Source: an uncultured Clostridia bacterium
GTDB lineage: Bacteria > Bacillota > Clostridia > Christensenellales > DTU072
Assembly (NCBI GenBank): GCA_934296355.1
Contig: CAKRAY010000003.1
Location: 1-38,167, forward strand
Length of the DNA: 38,167 nt
Direction of reading: 5' to 3'
Below, piece after piece: positions 1 to 8,131 of the stretch (position 1 is its first letter; every line of letters begins with the position of its first letter). The notes below the pieces were generated by a model. That model was not told the origin of the DNA. It did no database searches and saw nothing but the letters and a program-made list of their open reading frames with translations. Position numbers and translations under genes: made by a program.

Positions 1-62
1 TAATAACGCATACGATCGTGTCTTGCTTTTCTTACTTCGTTTTTATCAATTTTGGTAATCAT
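1..62 (-). CDS. rplR: 50S ribosomal protein L18, N-terminal fragment (cut by window edge)
   Basis: The first 20 codons are visible, from an ATG at 62 down to the window edge. They read MITKIDKNEVRKARHDRMRY, which matches the usual basic N-terminus of bacterial L18, the 5S rRNA-binding protein of the central protuberance. It follows rplF by 16 nt with a GGAG-type ribosome binding site at about 73-76, as expected in the spc operon order L6-L18. The rest of the gene lies outside the window, so nothing can be said about its length or integrity. Confidence 0.9.
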   Translation of the reverse strand, partial: MITKIDKNEVRKARHDRMRY

Positions 63-78
63 ATTACGTTACGCTCCT

Positions 79-624
79 TTATTTCTTACCGTTTGCCTTG
101 CCTTCCTTACGGATGATGGTTTCGTCTTTGTACATAATTCCGTATCCGTGATAAGGTTCGGGCTTTCTGATTGCTTTGATGTTCGCCGCGGTTTGTCCCA
201 CGAGGTTCTTATCGATACCCTTTACGGTAATTTCGGTTGCGGTCGGACATTCAAATTTGATGCCTTCGGGGCAAACAAAGTTAACGGGGTGAGAATAACC
301 TACGTTAAGTACGAGGTCGTTTCCTTTAAGCGCAACTTTGTAACCTACGCCCGCGATAACTATGGACTTCGTGTAACCCTTGGTTACGCCGACAACCATA
401 TTATGTATGAGCGCTCTGTAGAGACCGTGAGCGGCTTTGGTCGTTTTGAGTTCGTTATCTCTCGTAACGTGTACGTGGCCGTTTTCTACGTTGACGAATA
501 CGTCCTTATTCTCTATTACTTGCGTGAGCGTACCGAGTTTGCCTTTTACGGTAACTACGTTGCCTTCTACGGTAACCGTTACGCCTTCTTCGATTTTTAC
601 GGGTAATCTACCTATTCTTGACAT
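79..624 (-). CDS. rplF: 50S ribosomal protein L6
   Basis: This 181-residue protein has the normal length of bacterial L6. It begins MSRIGRLPVKIEEGVTVTVE, the typical first beta-strand of the duplicated L6 fold, and near the end has the conserved segment IRKPEPYHGYGIMYKDE. L6 binds 23S rRNA near the sarcin-ricin loop. The ATG lies 10 nt after the rpsH stop with a GGAGG-type site between them, which fixes the start. Nothing unusual was seen. Confidence 0.98.
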   Translation of the reverse strand: MSRIGRLPVKIEEGVTVTVEGNVVTVKGKLGTLTQVIENKDVFVNVENGHVHVTRDNELKTTKAAHGLYRALIHNMVVGVTKGYTKSIVIAGVGYKVALKGNDLVLNVGYSHPVNFVCPEGIKFECPTATEITVKGIDKNLVGQTAANIKAIRKPEPYHGYGIMYKDETIIRKEGKANGKK

Positions 625-634
625 ATTAACCTCC

Positions 635-1039
635 TTACCAAATGAAAGCGAGAACTTCGCCGCCCGTCTTGGAAGCGCGAGCTTGCTTGTCGGTCATTAT
701 GCCCTTAGAAGTGGATACGATTGCGATTCCGAGTCCGTTGAGAACTTGAGGAATTTCGTCGTATTTTGCATAAATACGGAGACCCGGACGGGAGATTCTC
801 TTTAATCCGGAAATAACCTTGGTGTTGTTCGGACCGTATTTTAATTCGATAAGAATGTTGTCTTGTACGCCTTTCTCGTCCTTTACGACGGTCGCGCTCT
901 TAACGTAACCCTCTTTAACCATGATTTCGGCAATCGCCTTCTTCATATTGGACGCGGGTACGGTTACGGTTTCGTGTTTTGCCGTTAAACCGTTTCTGAT
1001 ACGGGTAAGCATATCTGCAATAGGATCTGTCATAGCCAT
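635..1039 (-). CDS. rpsH: 30S ribosomal protein S8
   Basis: At 134 residues, this has the expected S8 length. The N-terminus ([17 protein letters not shown]) and the C-terminal signature [20 protein letters not shown] are diagnostic. S8 binds the central domain of 16S rRNA; in E. coli it also represses the spc operon, but whether it does so here cannot be seen. Two near-adjacent Met codons (residues 1 and 3) leave a two-residue uncertainty in the start. The GGAGG site fits the first. It is 16 nt from the upstream rpsN stop. Confidence 0.98.
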   Translation of the reverse strand: MAMTDPIADMLTRIRNGLTAKHETVTVPASNMKKAIAEIMVKEGYVKSATVVKDEKGVQDNILIELKYGPNNTKVISGLKRISRPGLRIYAKYDEIPQVLNGLGIAIVSTSKGIMTDKQARASKTGGEVLAFIW

Positions 1040-1055
1040 TGTTATTTACCTCCTC

Positions 1056-1241
1056 TTACCAGCTTGCTTTCTTTACGCCCGGAATTTCGCCCTTGTAGGC
1101 CAATTCTCTGAAGCATACTCTGCAAATGCCGTATTTTCTAAGAACAGCGTGGGGTCTTCCGCAGATGGTGCAACGAGTGTACTCCCTGGTGGAAAACTTC
1201 TGCTTTCTTTGTTGTTTGTTTATCATCGCTTTTTTTGCCAT
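1056..1241 (-). CDS. rpsN: 30S ribosomal protein S14, zinc-binding (type Z)
   Basis: This short 61-residue form of S14 carries two CxxC pairs, CTIC and CRVC, that form the zinc knuckle. They are followed by the conserved [19 protein letters not shown] tail. This is the zinc-dependent C+ paralogue usual in Bacillota and Actinobacteria spc operons, as opposed to the ~90-residue zinc-free form. It sits in its normal place between rplE and rpsH with 16-nt gaps on both sides. Confidence 0.98.
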   Translation of the reverse strand: MAKKAMINKQQRKQKFSTREYTRCTICGRPHAVLRKYGICRVCFRELAYKGEIPGVKKASW

Positions 1242-1257
1242 TTTTGTTTACCTCCAA

Positions 1258-1812
1258 TTACTTCTCAAACGGCATTCCGAGTTGTCTTAATAACTCTTTC
1301 GCTTCTTCGTCTGATTTCGCGGTGGTCGTGATGATTACGTCGAAACCTCTTACTTTCTCGATTTGATCATAGGTGATTTCCGGGAAAATAAGTTGTTCCT
1401 TAATACCCATCGCATAGTTTCCTCTTCCGTCGAAGGAGTCTGCCGAAACGCCCTTAAAGTCACGTACTCGGGGGAGCGCAATGCTTACGAGTTTGTCGAG
1501 GAAGTTCCACATTCTTTCGCCTCTCAAAGTAACCTTCGCGCCTACTACTTGGTTCTCACGAACTTTGAAGTTAGCGACCGATTTCTTCGCTTTGGTCTGA
1601 ACGGGTTTTTGTCCTGCGATTTTTTCGAGTTCCGCTACTGCGATTTGGACGCTCTTGGAGTTGTCCTTAACGTCGCCTAAACGCATATTGAGCGTGATTT
1701 TCTCTAATCTCGGCACTTGCATTACGTTGTGATAGCCGAAGGTCTTTTCCATAGCGGGTACGACTTCCGTGTCATAGCGGACTTTTAATCTGTTAACATA
1801 TTTTTCAGCCAT
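1258..1812 (-). CDS. rplE: 50S ribosomal protein L5
   Basis: The 184 residues are close to the usual ~180. Conserved L5 segments include [19 protein letters not shown] near the start, the central KITGQKP-like [20 protein letters not shown], and the C-terminal [21 protein letters not shown]5 binds 5S rRNA and contacts the P-site tRNA. The start ATG is 15 nt downstream of rplX with an AAGGAGG site. No oddities. Confidence 0.98.
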   Translation of the reverse strand: MAEKYVNRLKVRYDTEVVPAMEKTFGYHNVMQVPRLEKITLNMRLGDVKDNSKSVQIAVAELEKIAGQKPVQTKAKKSVANFKVRENQVVGAKVTLRGERMWNFLDKLVSIALPRVRDFKGVSADSFDGRGNYAMGIKEQLIFPEITYDQIEKVRGFDVIITTTAKSDEEAKELLRQLGMPFEK

Positions 1813-1827
1813 TTTTCAAAATCCTCC

Positions 1828-2343
1828 TTAGTTGTCGCTGTTTTCCGTTACGGTTTCGGTTGCGGGAGCCGCTTCTTGTGCTGCTTCCGGAGCCGGCGCT
1901 TCGGTCTTCTTTCTTCTTCTTACGGTCGTCTTCGGCGCTTCCGTTGCGGTTGCGTCCGTAGTGGCGGTCGTAGTCGTAGTCTTCTTTCTTCTGGTAGTGG
2001 TCTTTTTCTTCTCCGCTTTCTTGGTTTCGAGTACTTCTCCGCACTTCGCGCAGATACGCACTTTCTTACCGTTTACTATTGCGTGACGAACTCTCGTCGC
2101 TTTTCCGCAAGCGGCGCAAACCGGCATAACGTTGGAAATGTCATAGGTCTTGGGCATTTCTACGATTCCCGCTTTGTCGTTAGCCTTTCTTGCTCTGACG
2201 GCTTTCTTGACCACGCTGAGGTCTTTACCTTCAACGGTAACTCTTCCGTTCTCTCTGTCGATAGCAACGATTTGACCGAACTTACCTTTATCGTTTCCTG
2301 CGATAATCTTTACGAAATCGCCTTTCTTAACGCTGTAACTCAT
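1828..2343 (-). CDS. rplX: 50S ribosomal protein L24 with long low-complexity C-terminal extension
   Basis: Residues 1 to about 107 are an ordinary L24: an N-terminal KOW motif (KKGDFVKIIAGNDKGKFGQI), the SVVKKAVRARK region, and a zinc-type CAAC...CAKC pair near residues 77-102. L24 normally stops there at about 100-105 residues. This protein continues for some 65 more, first lysine/threonine-rich (KKTTTRRKK and threonine runs), then alanine/proline/glutamate-rich, ending TVTENSDN. The reading frame is open and uninterrupted, with a normal SD and start, and rplE follows 15 nt later, so it looks like a genuine extension rather than a frameshift. The tail is predicted to be disordered; its role is unknown. 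Confidence 0.95.
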   Translation of the reverse strand: MSYSVKKGDFVKIIAGNDKGKFGQIVAIDRENGRVTVEGKDLSVVKKAVRARKANDKAGIVEMPKTYDISNVMPVCAACGKATRVRHAIVNGKKVRICAKCGEVLETKKAEKKKTTTRRKKTTTTTATTDATATEAPKTTVRRRKKTEAPAPEAAQEAAPATETVTENSDN

Positions 2344-2356
2344 TTATCTTTACCTC

Positions 2357-2725
2357 CTACAGAACTTCGGGAGCGAGAGAGATGATTTTCATATAATCTT
2401 TATCTCTCAATTCTCTTGCTATGGGTCCAAAGATACGCGTTCCTACGGGTTGCTTTTGGTTATCGATTATAACAGCCGCGTTGTCGTCGAACTTGATATG
2501 AGAACCGTCCGGTCTCATAATGCCTTTCGTAGTTCTTACGATAACGGCTTTTACGACTTGTCCTTTCTTTACCGTACCGTTAGGGGTAGCCGTCTTTACG
2601 GAAGCAACGATTACGTCGCCGATATTTCCCGATCTTACGAAGGAACCGCCCATAACTTTGATACACATAATCTCTTTGGCTCCGGAGTTATCTGCGACTT
2701 TTAATCTTGTTTGTGCTTGAATCAT
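2357..2725 (-). CDS. rplN: 50S ribosomal protein L14
   Basis: This protein has exactly the standard length of 122 residues. It starts [24 protein letters not shown] and ends [20 protein letters not shown] (here [16 protein letters not shown]), both L14 hallmarks. L14 sits at the subunit interface next to L3 and L19. It is 19 nt after rpsQ and 13 nt before rplX in the canonical order. Nothing unusual. Confidence 0.99.
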   Translation of the reverse strand: MIQAQTRLKVADNSGAKEIMCIKVMGGSFVRSGNIGDVIVASVKTATPNGTVKKGQVVKAVIVRTTKGIMRPDGSHIKFDDNAAVIIDNQKQPVGTRIFGPIARELRDKDYMKIISLAPEVL

Positions 2726-2744
2726 TTTTCGCTTCCTCCTAAAA

Positions 2745-3002
2745 TTATTTAGCCTTTTCTATGATTTCGGCGAGTCTCCAGCATTTGTCTTTAGACAAGT
2801 GTCTGGTTTCTACTATTCTTACTTTATCGCCGATTCCGCATTCGTTAAGTTCGTCGTGCGCCTTGAACTTCTTGGTGTGAGTGATGTACTTTTTGTAAAG
2901 AGGATGTTTTACTTTAGTAACTACCGCAACTACGATGGTTTTGTCCATTTTGTCGCTGATTACCATACCAACTCTTGATTTTCTTAAATTTCTCGTTTCC
3001 AT
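2745..3002 (-). CDS. rpsQ: 30S ribosomal protein S17
   Basis: This 85-residue OB-fold protein carries the S17 signature: [19 protein letters not shown] near the N-terminus, then [20 protein letters not shown] and [15 protein letters not shown]17 binds the 5' domain of 16S rRNA during early assembly. It follows rpmC by 12 nt and has a clear GAGG-type site before the ATG. Confidence 0.99.
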   Translation of the reverse strand: METRNLRKSRVGMVISDKMDKTIVVAVVTKVKHPLYKKYITHTKKFKAHDELNECGIGDKVRIVETRHLSKDKCWRLAEIIEKAK

Positions 3003-3014
3003 TTCTCACTCCTC

Positions 3015-3254
3015 TTATTTCTTAGAACCTTTTTTAGCGGTCTTCTTAGCGGGTTCTAAACTGATTCCCAACTCTCTTTGGCGAAGAATCGTCTTAATCT
3101 TAGCGATATCTCTCTTGCATTCGACCATAACGGAAGGATTGCTTAATTGATTCGTAGCGTGCTTAAAGCGGAAGTTGAACAAATCTGCTTTTCTTTCGTC
3201 TAACTTAGCCAAAAGTTCTTCATTGCTTAATTCTGCGAATTTTACAGCCTTCAT
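3015..3254 (-). CDS. rpmC: 50S ribosomal protein L29
   Basis: At 79 residues, this is slightly longer than the usual 60-70 for L29. The two-helix core is clear ([20 protein letters not shown], then [21 protein letters not shown] and RQRELG). The extra length is a lysine-rich tail, [11 protein letters not shown]. The ATG overlaps the rplP stop by one base (TAATG), implying translational coupling. L29 lies at the exit of the nascent peptide tunnel. Confidence 0.98.
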   Translation of the reverse strand: MKAVKFAELSNEELLAKLDERKADLFNFRFKHATNQLSNPSVMVECKRDIAKIKTILRQRELGISLEPAKKTAKKGSKK

Positions 3255-3694
3255 TATTCCTCTCCTCCTTCGTTTTCGGTTTCTAAATCTGCTTTCTTAA
3301 CGAACTTGCACTTGATGGGAAGTTTGTTTCCCGCAAGTCTTAACGCTTCTCTCGCGACTTCTTCGCTTACGCCTGCCATCTCGAAGAGAATTCTTTGCGG
3401 CTTAACTACCGCTACCCAATACTCGGGGCTACCTTTTCCCGAACCCATTCTGGTTTCGGCAGGTTTCTTGGTAACGGGTTTATGAGGGAAGATGTTTACC
3501 CAAACTTGTCCGCCACGCTTGATGTATCTGGTCATAGCAACACGGGCCGCTTCGATTTGGTTACTGGTAATCCAACTCGGCTCGAGAGCCATCAAACCGT
3601 ATTCGCCGTAAGCAATCTTGTTGCCCTTGTTGGCTTTACCGGTCATTCTGCCTCTTTGTTGCTTTCTTCTTTTTACTCTTTTAGGCATTAACAT
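3254..3694 (-). CDS. rplP: 50S ribosomal protein L16
   Basis: The 146 residues begin [21 protein letters not shown], the standard L16 start. They contain the conserved block [20 protein letters not shown] followed by [20 protein letters not shown] short acidic tail (ETENEGGEE) follows the normal end. The GGAGG used for initiation lies inside the last codons of rpsC, only 2 nt separate the two genes, and the third codon is also ATG, so the start may be either. L16 helps position the aminoacyl-tRNA elbow. Confidence 0.98.
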   Translation of the reverse strand: MLMPKRVKRRKQQRGRMTGKANKGNKIAYGEYGLMALEPSWITSNQIEAARVAMTRYIKRGGQVWVNIFPHKPVTKKPAETRMGSGKGSPEYWVAVVKPQRILFEMAGVSEEVAREALRLAGNKLPIKCKFVKKADLETENEGGEE

Positions 3695-3696
3695 AA

Positions 3697-4356
3697 TTAG
3701 TCATTACCTCCTTTATTCTGCTGCTTACCGTAAACTTCGCCTTTGTAAATCCATACTTTAACGCCGATTACGCCGTAAGTGGTATGCGCTTCCGCAAAAC
3801 CGTAGTCGATGTTCGCTCTTAAGGTTTGCAGAGGTATGCTACCTTCGCTATAATGTTCGCTTCTCGCGATTTCCGCGCCGTCAAGACGTCCGCTTACCAT
3901 CGTTTTGATACCCTTTGCGCCCGCTTTCATCGCTCTGGTCATTACTTGACGCATCGCTCTACGGAATTGGATTCTCTTTTCGAGGTTCGCCGCAATCGCT
4001 TCCGCTGCCAGTTGCGCGTCCATATCTACTTTCTTTACTTCGAGAACGTTAATGTTGACGACTTTGCCCTTAACGATTTTCTCTACCATTTTCTTGATTT
4101 CCGCTACGCCTACAGCGTCCTTACCGATCGCTACGCCCGGTCTGCCGCTGTAAATGTTAACGGTGATCGTGTTAGCCGCTCTCTCGATAAGAATCTTGCT
4201 GATAGCCGCGTTAAAGAATTTAGATTTGATTTGCTTTCTGATTTCGTTGTCTTCTTTAAGGAAAGTAGCAAAACTCTTCTTGTCGGCATACCATTGAGTA
4301 TTCCAAGAAGATATAACGCCGACTCTTAAACCGTGCGGATTAACTTTTTGTCCCAT
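3697..4356 (-). CDS. rpsC: 30S ribosomal protein S3
   Basis: This 219-residue protein starts [18 protein letters not shown], the S3 hallmark. A KH RNA-binding domain lies at roughly residues 40-110, with the loop [18 protein letters not shown]; the usual second glycine of the GxxG loop is shifted relative to the common IGKKG form. The C-terminal domain has the [13 protein letters not shown] and [13 protein letters not shown] signatures. S3 forms part of the mRNA entry site. It is 19 nt from rplV. Confidence 0.98.
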   Translation of the reverse strand: MGQKVNPHGLRVGVISSWNTQWYADKKSFATFLKEDNEIRKQIKSKFFNAAISKILIERAANTITVNIYSGRPGVAIGKDAVGVAEIKKMVEKIVKGKVVNINVLEVKKVDMDAQLAAEAIAANLEKRIQFRRAMRQVMTRAMKAGAKGIKTMVSGRLDGAEIARSEHYSEGSIPLQTLRANIDYGFAEAHTTYGVIGVKVWIYKGEVYGKQQNKGGND

Positions 4357-4375
4357 TTATTGCTGCCTCCTTTAA

Positions 4376-4759
4376 TTATTTAACTTCGTCGAGTATGATT
4401 GTGATGTGACTGGTTCTCTTATAGAAGTGACCCATTCCGCCACGCGCTTTTACGATATATCTCTTAAGCGTGGGGCCTTGTCCCGCATAGCACTCCGCTA
4501 CGAACAATTCCTGAGTGTTCAAACCGAGATTGTTCTCCGCGTTCGCGCCGGCGCTCTTCAATACCTTCAAAATCGGATCGCTGGAAGACTTGTTGGTGTT
4601 CTTCAAAATCGCGACCGCTTCGACGTAACTCTTACCTCTGATGGTGTCGAGAACCGCTCTTACCTTATAGGGGGAGATACGAATATACTTCGCAACCGCC
4701 TTCGGTCTTCTGTCCTTGGTTTCTGCTCTTTTTAATGCTTTAGCATAAGTTCTGCCCAT
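4376..4759 (-). CDS. rplV: 50S ribosomal protein L22
   Basis: The 127 residues include a short N-terminal extension (about 14 residues, [14 protein letters not shown]) before the usual [19 protein letters not shown] start of the fold. The beta-hairpin that lines the exit tunnel is present, with [20 protein letters not shown], and the end THITIILDE is typical. It is 12 nt from rpsS, and GGAGG precedes the ATG used here, so the extension appears to be translated. Confidence 0.97.
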   Translation of the reverse strand: MGRTYAKALKRAETKDRRPKAVAKYIRISPYKVRAVLDTIRGKSYVEAVAILKNTNKSSSDPILKVLKSAGANAENNLGLNTQELFVAECYAGQGPTLKRYIVKARGGMGHFYKRTSHITIILDEVK

Positions 4760-4771
4760 ATCTGCCTCCTA

Positions 4772-5047
4772 TTACTTAGCGCCCGAAGTCTTGGAACCGG
4801 CATGTCCGCGGAAAGTTCTGGTAGGAGCGAATTCTCCTAACTTCAATCCGACCATATCTTCGGTGATATATACCGGAACGTGCTTCTTGCCGTCGTGCAC
4901 CGCGATGGTGTGTCCGACGAACTCAGGATAAATAGTGGAAGAACGGGACCACGTTTTGATTACTTTCTTTTCGCCCGCTTCGTTCATAGCGAGTACCTTT
5001 TTCTTAAGACTTTCGTCTACAAAAGGCATTTTGTTGGCTCTACTCAT
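4772..5047 (-). CDS. rpsS: 30S ribosomal protein S19
   Basis: At 91 residues, this matches S19. Conserved features are [20 protein letters not shown], the [20 protein letters not shown] strand and the C-terminal [13 protein letters not shown]19 forms the head of the small subunit with S13. It is 11 nt downstream of rplB, with a GGAGG site. Nothing unusual. Confidence 0.99.
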   Translation of the reverse strand: MSRANKMPFVDESLKKKVLAMNEAGEKKVIKTWSRSSTIYPEFVGHTIAVHDGKKHVPVYITEDMVGLKLGEFAPTRTFRGHAGSKTSGAK

Positions 5048-5058
5048 TGTCGCTCCTC

Positions 5059-5886
5059 CTAGTTAATACGTTTAATTATATACTTGCTCGAATTTTTCTT
5101 CTTCTTGCGGGTCTTGTAACCGAGTGCCGGTTTACCCCAAGGAGTAACAGGTCCGGGCAATCCGATCGGGCTCTTACCTTCGCCGCCGCCGTGCTTATGA
5201 TCGCAAGGATTCATTACAACGCCACGTACCGTCGGCTTAACGCCCATATGTCTTTTTCTTCCGGCTTTACCTAAACTTACGATTTCGTGTTCGATATTGC
5301 CTACTTGACCGATTGTCGCTCTGCAAGCCAAAGGAATGTAGCGCATTTCTCCGCTCGGCATACGCAAAGTCGCTTTGCCGTTTTCCTTAGCCATAAGTTG
5401 CGCGCTGCTTCCCGCGCTTCTCGCGATTTGTCCGCCGTGGTTAGGTTGGAACTCGATGTTATGTACCATCGTACCTACGGGGATTTCTTCCAAGGGGAGG
5501 CAGTTACCGACTTTGATGTCTACGCCTTTGCCGCTTACGATTTTATCGCCTACGGTAAGTCCCAAAGGAGCGAGAATGTATTTCTTTTCGCCGTCAGCAT
5601 ATACTACGAGAGCAATGTTAGCGGAACGATTCGGGTCGTACTCGATCGTCTTTACCGTTGCGGGAATTCCGTCTTTGTTACGCTTAAAGTCGATGATACG
5701 ATACTTTTGTCTGTTTCCACCGCCGATGTGTCTTACGGTGATTCTTCCGGTTGCGTTTCTTCCGCCGGACTTATTCTTGCTTTCGAGCAAGGATTTTTCC
5801 GGAGTGGTTCTGGTGATTTCCGCAAAGTCGCTTACAGTATAAGTTCTGTGACCGGGAGTTATAGGTTTGAATCTTTTAATACCCAT
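5059..5886 (-). CDS. rplB: 50S ribosomal protein L2
   Basis: At 275 residues, this is the normal L2 length. It contains the N-terminal RNA-binding OB region, the SH3-like region, and the peptidyl-transferase-associated loop, here [15 protein letters not shown] where many bacteria have VDHPHGGGEG. The histidine of that loop and the glycine run are intact. The end is the usual basic [17 protein letters not shown]. It is 15 nt downstream of rplW. Confidence 0.99.
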   Translation of the reverse strand: MGIKRFKPITPGHRTYTVSDFAEITRTTPEKSLLESKNKSGGRNATGRITVRHIGGGNRQKYRIIDFKRNKDGIPATVKTIEYDPNRSANIALVVYADGEKKYILAPLGLTVGDKIVSGKGVDIKVGNCLPLEEIPVGTMVHNIEFQPNHGGQIARSAGSSAQLMAKENGKATLRMPSGEMRYIPLACRATIGQVGNIEHEIVSLGKAGRKRHMGVKPTVRGVVMNPCDHKHGGGEGKSPIGLPGPVTPWGKPALGYKTRKKKKNSSKYIIKRIN

Positions 5887-5901
5887 TTTGAACCTCCATT
5901 A

Positions 5902-6192
5902 TTAAGATAAGCTCTCGAAGAATTCGATGGGCTTGCTGTCCGCAGTAAGCTTTACATAAGCCTTCTTGTAAGACGCTCTTCTGCCTTCCGTTCTTCCTTG
6001 GCGCTTCATTTTACCTACGTAGTTAACGACGTTAACGCTTTCCACGCTTACGCCGAATGCTTGTTCTACCGCAGCGGCTATGCTGTGCTTCGTCGCGCTC
6101 TTCGCTACGATAAACGTGTATCTCTTGCTTTCGATTCCCGCATAACTCTTTTCGGTCAAAGCGGGTCTTATTATAATGTCGTACGCTTTCAT
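5902..6192 (-). CDS. rplW: 50S ribosomal protein L23
   Basis: This 96-residue protein starts MKAYDIIIRPALTEKSY and contains NVVNYVGKMKRQGRTEGRR, the L23 loop that contacts 23S rRNA. L23 is the docking site for trigger factor and SRP at the tunnel exit. Its ATG overlaps the rplD stop by one base, so the two are likely translationally coupled. Confidence 0.98.
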   Translation of the reverse strand: MKAYDIIIRPALTEKSYAGIESKRYTFIVAKSATKHSIAAAVEQAFGVSVESVNVVNYVGKMKRQGRTEGRRASYKKAYVKLTADSKPIEFFESLS

Positions 6193-6812
6193 TATGCATT
6201 TGCCTCCTCGATTACTTTAAGCGCATCCAAAGTAACGAAAACTTTGCCCGCTCTAACCAAATCGTAAACGTTGATTAAACTTGCGTCGCAAAGAACCGCT
6301 TCGGGAAGATTGGCAATCGCTCTCGTCACGTTGACGTTTTCGCCGGTGACTACGAACATTGCTTTCTTGCCTGCGTTAAGGTTTGCGCATACTTCCGCCA
6401 TTAACTTCGTCTTGCCTTCAGCAAGTTCGAGTTTGTCGATAAGAATTAATTCTTCTACCGCTACTTTACGGCTCAACACGCTGAGCATGGCTTGAAGTTT
6501 CATTCTCTTGTTGATCTTTTTGGAGAAGTCTCTCGGCTTCGGCGCGAAAACAACGCCGCCGTGACGCCATTGCGGCGCGCGGATGCTGCCTTGTCTTGCT
6601 CTGCCGGTACCCTTTTGTCTCCAAGGTTTAATACCGCCGCCGCGTACTTCCGTACGGGTTAAGCTGCTTTTCGTTCCCTGTCTTTTGTTAGCGAGTTGCG
6701 CAACCACTACTTGGTGGATAAGCGCTTCGTTGTATTCCGCTCCGAAAACAGCGTCGCTTACTGTGGCGGTACTTACTTCTTTACCTAACGTGTTATATAC
6801 TTTAAGTTCCAT
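6192..6812 (-). CDS. rplD: 50S ribosomal protein L4
   Basis: At 206 residues, this is the normal L4 length. The conserved extended loop region is present (TRTEVRGGGIKPWRQKGTGR, then ARQGSIRAPQWRHGGVVFAP), followed by the globular domain ending VTLDALKVIEEANA. In gammaproteobacteria L4 also represses the S10 operon through its leader. Such control is possible here because the operon has a long structured leader, but the sequence does not prove it. The gap to rplC is 20 nt. Confidence 0.98.
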   Translation of the reverse strand: MELKVYNTLGKEVSTATVSDAVFGAEYNEALIHQVVVAQLANKRQGTKSSLTRTEVRGGGIKPWRQKGTGRARQGSIRAPQWRHGGVVFAPKPRDFSKKINKRMKLQAMLSVLSRKVAVEELILIDKLELAEGKTKLMAEVCANLNAGKKAMFVVTGENVNVTRAIANLPEAVLCDASLINVYDLVRAGKVFVTLDALKVIEEANA

Positions 6813-6832
6813 ATATATAAATACCTCCTCTA

Positions 6833-7474
6833 TTAACCTCTGACGACTACCAAACTGCCTTTAGCACCCGGTATACCGCCCTTGACGAACAATAAGTTTC
6901 TGTTTGCGTCGATACGAACGACTTCGAGATTCTTAACGGTTACTCTTTCGTTACCGTAGTGACCCGCGAGATGTTTGTTCTTGAAAACTCTGCTCGGGTC
7001 GGAGTTAGCCGCCATAGAACCGGGCGAACGATGGATAGGTCCGGTACCGTGGGACATAGAACCTACTCTCTGAGCGTTCCATCTTTGGATAACGCCGGTA
7101 AATCCTCTACCTCTGGTCTTGCCGTATACGTCTACTTTGTCGCCTACCGCGAAACTGTCGCAAGTAACCACTCCGCCGACTTCGTATCCTTCGATACTGT
7201 CGAAACGGAATTCGTGAAGATACTTCTTGGGAGCGACTCCCGCCTTAGCGTAGTGTCCCGCTTGAGGTTTGTTGACGTTCTTGTAAACGCCTTCTCTTAC
7301 TTCTTTGATTTCGCCGAATCCGAGTTGAACCGCGTCGTATCCTTCCTTAGCGACGGTTTTGATTTGCGTAACCGCGCAAGGACCCGCTTCGATTACCGTA
7401 ACCGGTATCATGGTTCCGTTCTCGGTGAATATTTGGCTCATTCCCAATTTGCGTCCTAAAATGCCTTTTTTCAT
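6833..7474 (-). CDS. rplC: 50S ribosomal protein L3
   Basis: At 213 residues, this matches L3. It starts MKKGILGRKLGMSQIFTENG and has the central loop reaching towards the peptidyl-transferase centre (FTGVIQRWNAQRVGSMSHGT, then HRSPGSMAANSDPSRVFK). Bacterial L3 carries a glutamine in this loop that is often methylated; here the loop has Q at the IQRWN position. It is 13 nt from rpsJ. Confidence 0.98.
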   Translation of the reverse strand: MKKGILGRKLGMSQIFTENGTMIPVTVIEAGPCAVTQIKTVAKEGYDAVQLGFGEIKEVREGVYKNVNKPQAGHYAKAGVAPKKYLHEFRFDSIEGYEVGGVVTCDSFAVGDKVDVYGKTRGRGFTGVIQRWNAQRVGSMSHGTGPIHRSPGSMAANSDPSRVFKNKHLAGHYGNERVTVKNLEVVRIDANRNLLFVKGGIPGAKGSLVVVRG

Positions 7475-7487
7475 AACGAGCCTCCGA

Positions 7488-7796
7488 TTATAACTTGATT
7501 TGGATGTCGACGCCTGCGGGCAAATCCAACTTCATTAAAGCCTCCGTCGTCTTTGTCGTCGCATTGTAGATGTCGATCAATCTTTTGTGTGTACGAAGTT
7601 CGAACTGTTCACGAGAATCCTTGTACTTGTGAGTTGCTCTCAAAATCGTAACGATTTCCTTATCTGTCGGTAGCGGAATAGGACCGGAAATGCTCGCGCC
7701 CGTGCGCTTAACAGCATCAACGATTTTAGCCGCCGAATTGTCGATCAGATTGTGGTCATAAGCTTTTAACTTGATTCTAATCTTTTGACCTGCCAT
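7488..7796 (-). CDS. rpsJ: 30S ribosomal protein S10 (first gene of the operon)
   Basis: This 102-residue protein has the normal S10 length. It contains [20 protein letters not shown] at the start and [35 protein letters not shown] in its middle (quoted across a continuous conserved block). S10, also known as NusE, works in the ribosome head and in transcription antitermination. The ATG is preceded by CAGGAGG. It is the promoter-proximal gene of the 18-gene ribosomal cluster seen here; the usual upstream str genes (rpsL, rpsG, fusA, tuf) are absent. Confidence 0.98.
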   Translation of the reverse strand: MAGQKIRIKLKAYDHNLIDNSAAKIVDAVKRTGASISGPIPLPTDKEIVTILRATHKYKDSREQFELRTHKRLIDIYNATTKTTEALMKLDLPAGVDIQIKL

Positions 7797-7958
7797 TTTT
7801 CTTACCTCCTGTATTTTACCTAACTTTTTTTCACCGTTATTATCGGTTTCGGGATTGGCTGTCCCTCGCCTCAGTTAGTCGCAGCCGTCTTTGCGGCGCG
7901 TAGTCCGTAGAAACTATCCGCGTGTGTCGGTAACCTCCTACTTCATCCCTATAACGGC
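7797..7958 (-). promoter_or_regulatory. Structured 5' leader of the S10 operon
   Basis: About 160 nt lie between the predicted start of transcription and the rpsJ ATG, with no credible ORF. At 7,880-7,900 there is a stem of GCCG/CGGC extended by CGC/GCG around a six-base loop. Further stems GGGA/TCCC and ACCG/CGGT lie nearer rpsJ. A GGAGG at about 7,933-7,937 is not followed by a usable start codon, so it probably serves the fold rather than translation. The arrangement suggests an autoregulatory r-protein leader, but I cannot assign it to a named family by eye. Confidence 0.55.
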
Positions 7959-7964
7959 TTGATA

Positions 7965-7993
7965 AGTATACAATATCGTTTTCTCGATGTCAA
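7965..7993 (-). promoter_or_regulatory. S10 operon promoter
   Basis: On the minus strand a perfect -35 TTGACA (7,988-7,993) and a -10 TATACT (7,965-7,970) are separated by 17 bp. Transcription would begin near 7,958. This is the only strong promoter seen between rpsJ and the next upstream gene, and it would drive all the ribosomal protein genes at the left of the window. Confidence 0.85.
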
Positions 7994-8040
7994 ACGGATT
8001 TGAGCATTAAAAAAGATTTTCTTAAAAAAATGAAAAAATA

Positions 8041-8070
8041 ATAGAAAACGCCCGCGTTTTTTGCGGGCGT
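8041..8070 (-). terminator. Intrinsic terminator after the MBG/LRR lipoprotein gene
   Basis: A perfect 8-bp stem, ACGCCCGC with GCGGGCGT (8,048-8,055 and 8,063-8,070), surrounds a 7-base loop. On the minus strand it is followed by TTTCTATTATTTTTTC. It lies about 60 bp past the lipoprotein stop and just before the S10 promoter, so it insulates the ribosomal operon. Confidence 0.85.
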
Positions 8071-8131
8071 AAGTCGATTTATTCGCGTCCTATTATATAT
8101 AAGGATTGAAAAAACGGTTTTCGCGCGACGT

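Noticed and set aside
52..606. Long plus-strand ORF opposite rplF
   Set aside because: It is the antisense shadow of a clear rplF. It has no ribosome binding site and no recognisable protein features; similar shadows lie opposite most genes here.
1805..2044. 79-codon minus-strand frame overlapping the rplX tail
   Set aside because: It is a shifted reading of the repetitive Lys/Thr coding DNA, giving an Arg/Asp-rich low-complexity sequence, without a start site of its own. The rplX frame is continuous.
7797..7970. Leader ORF after the internal GGAGG of the S10 leader
   Set aside because: No ATG, GTG or TTG in suitable spacing starts a frame of useful length.
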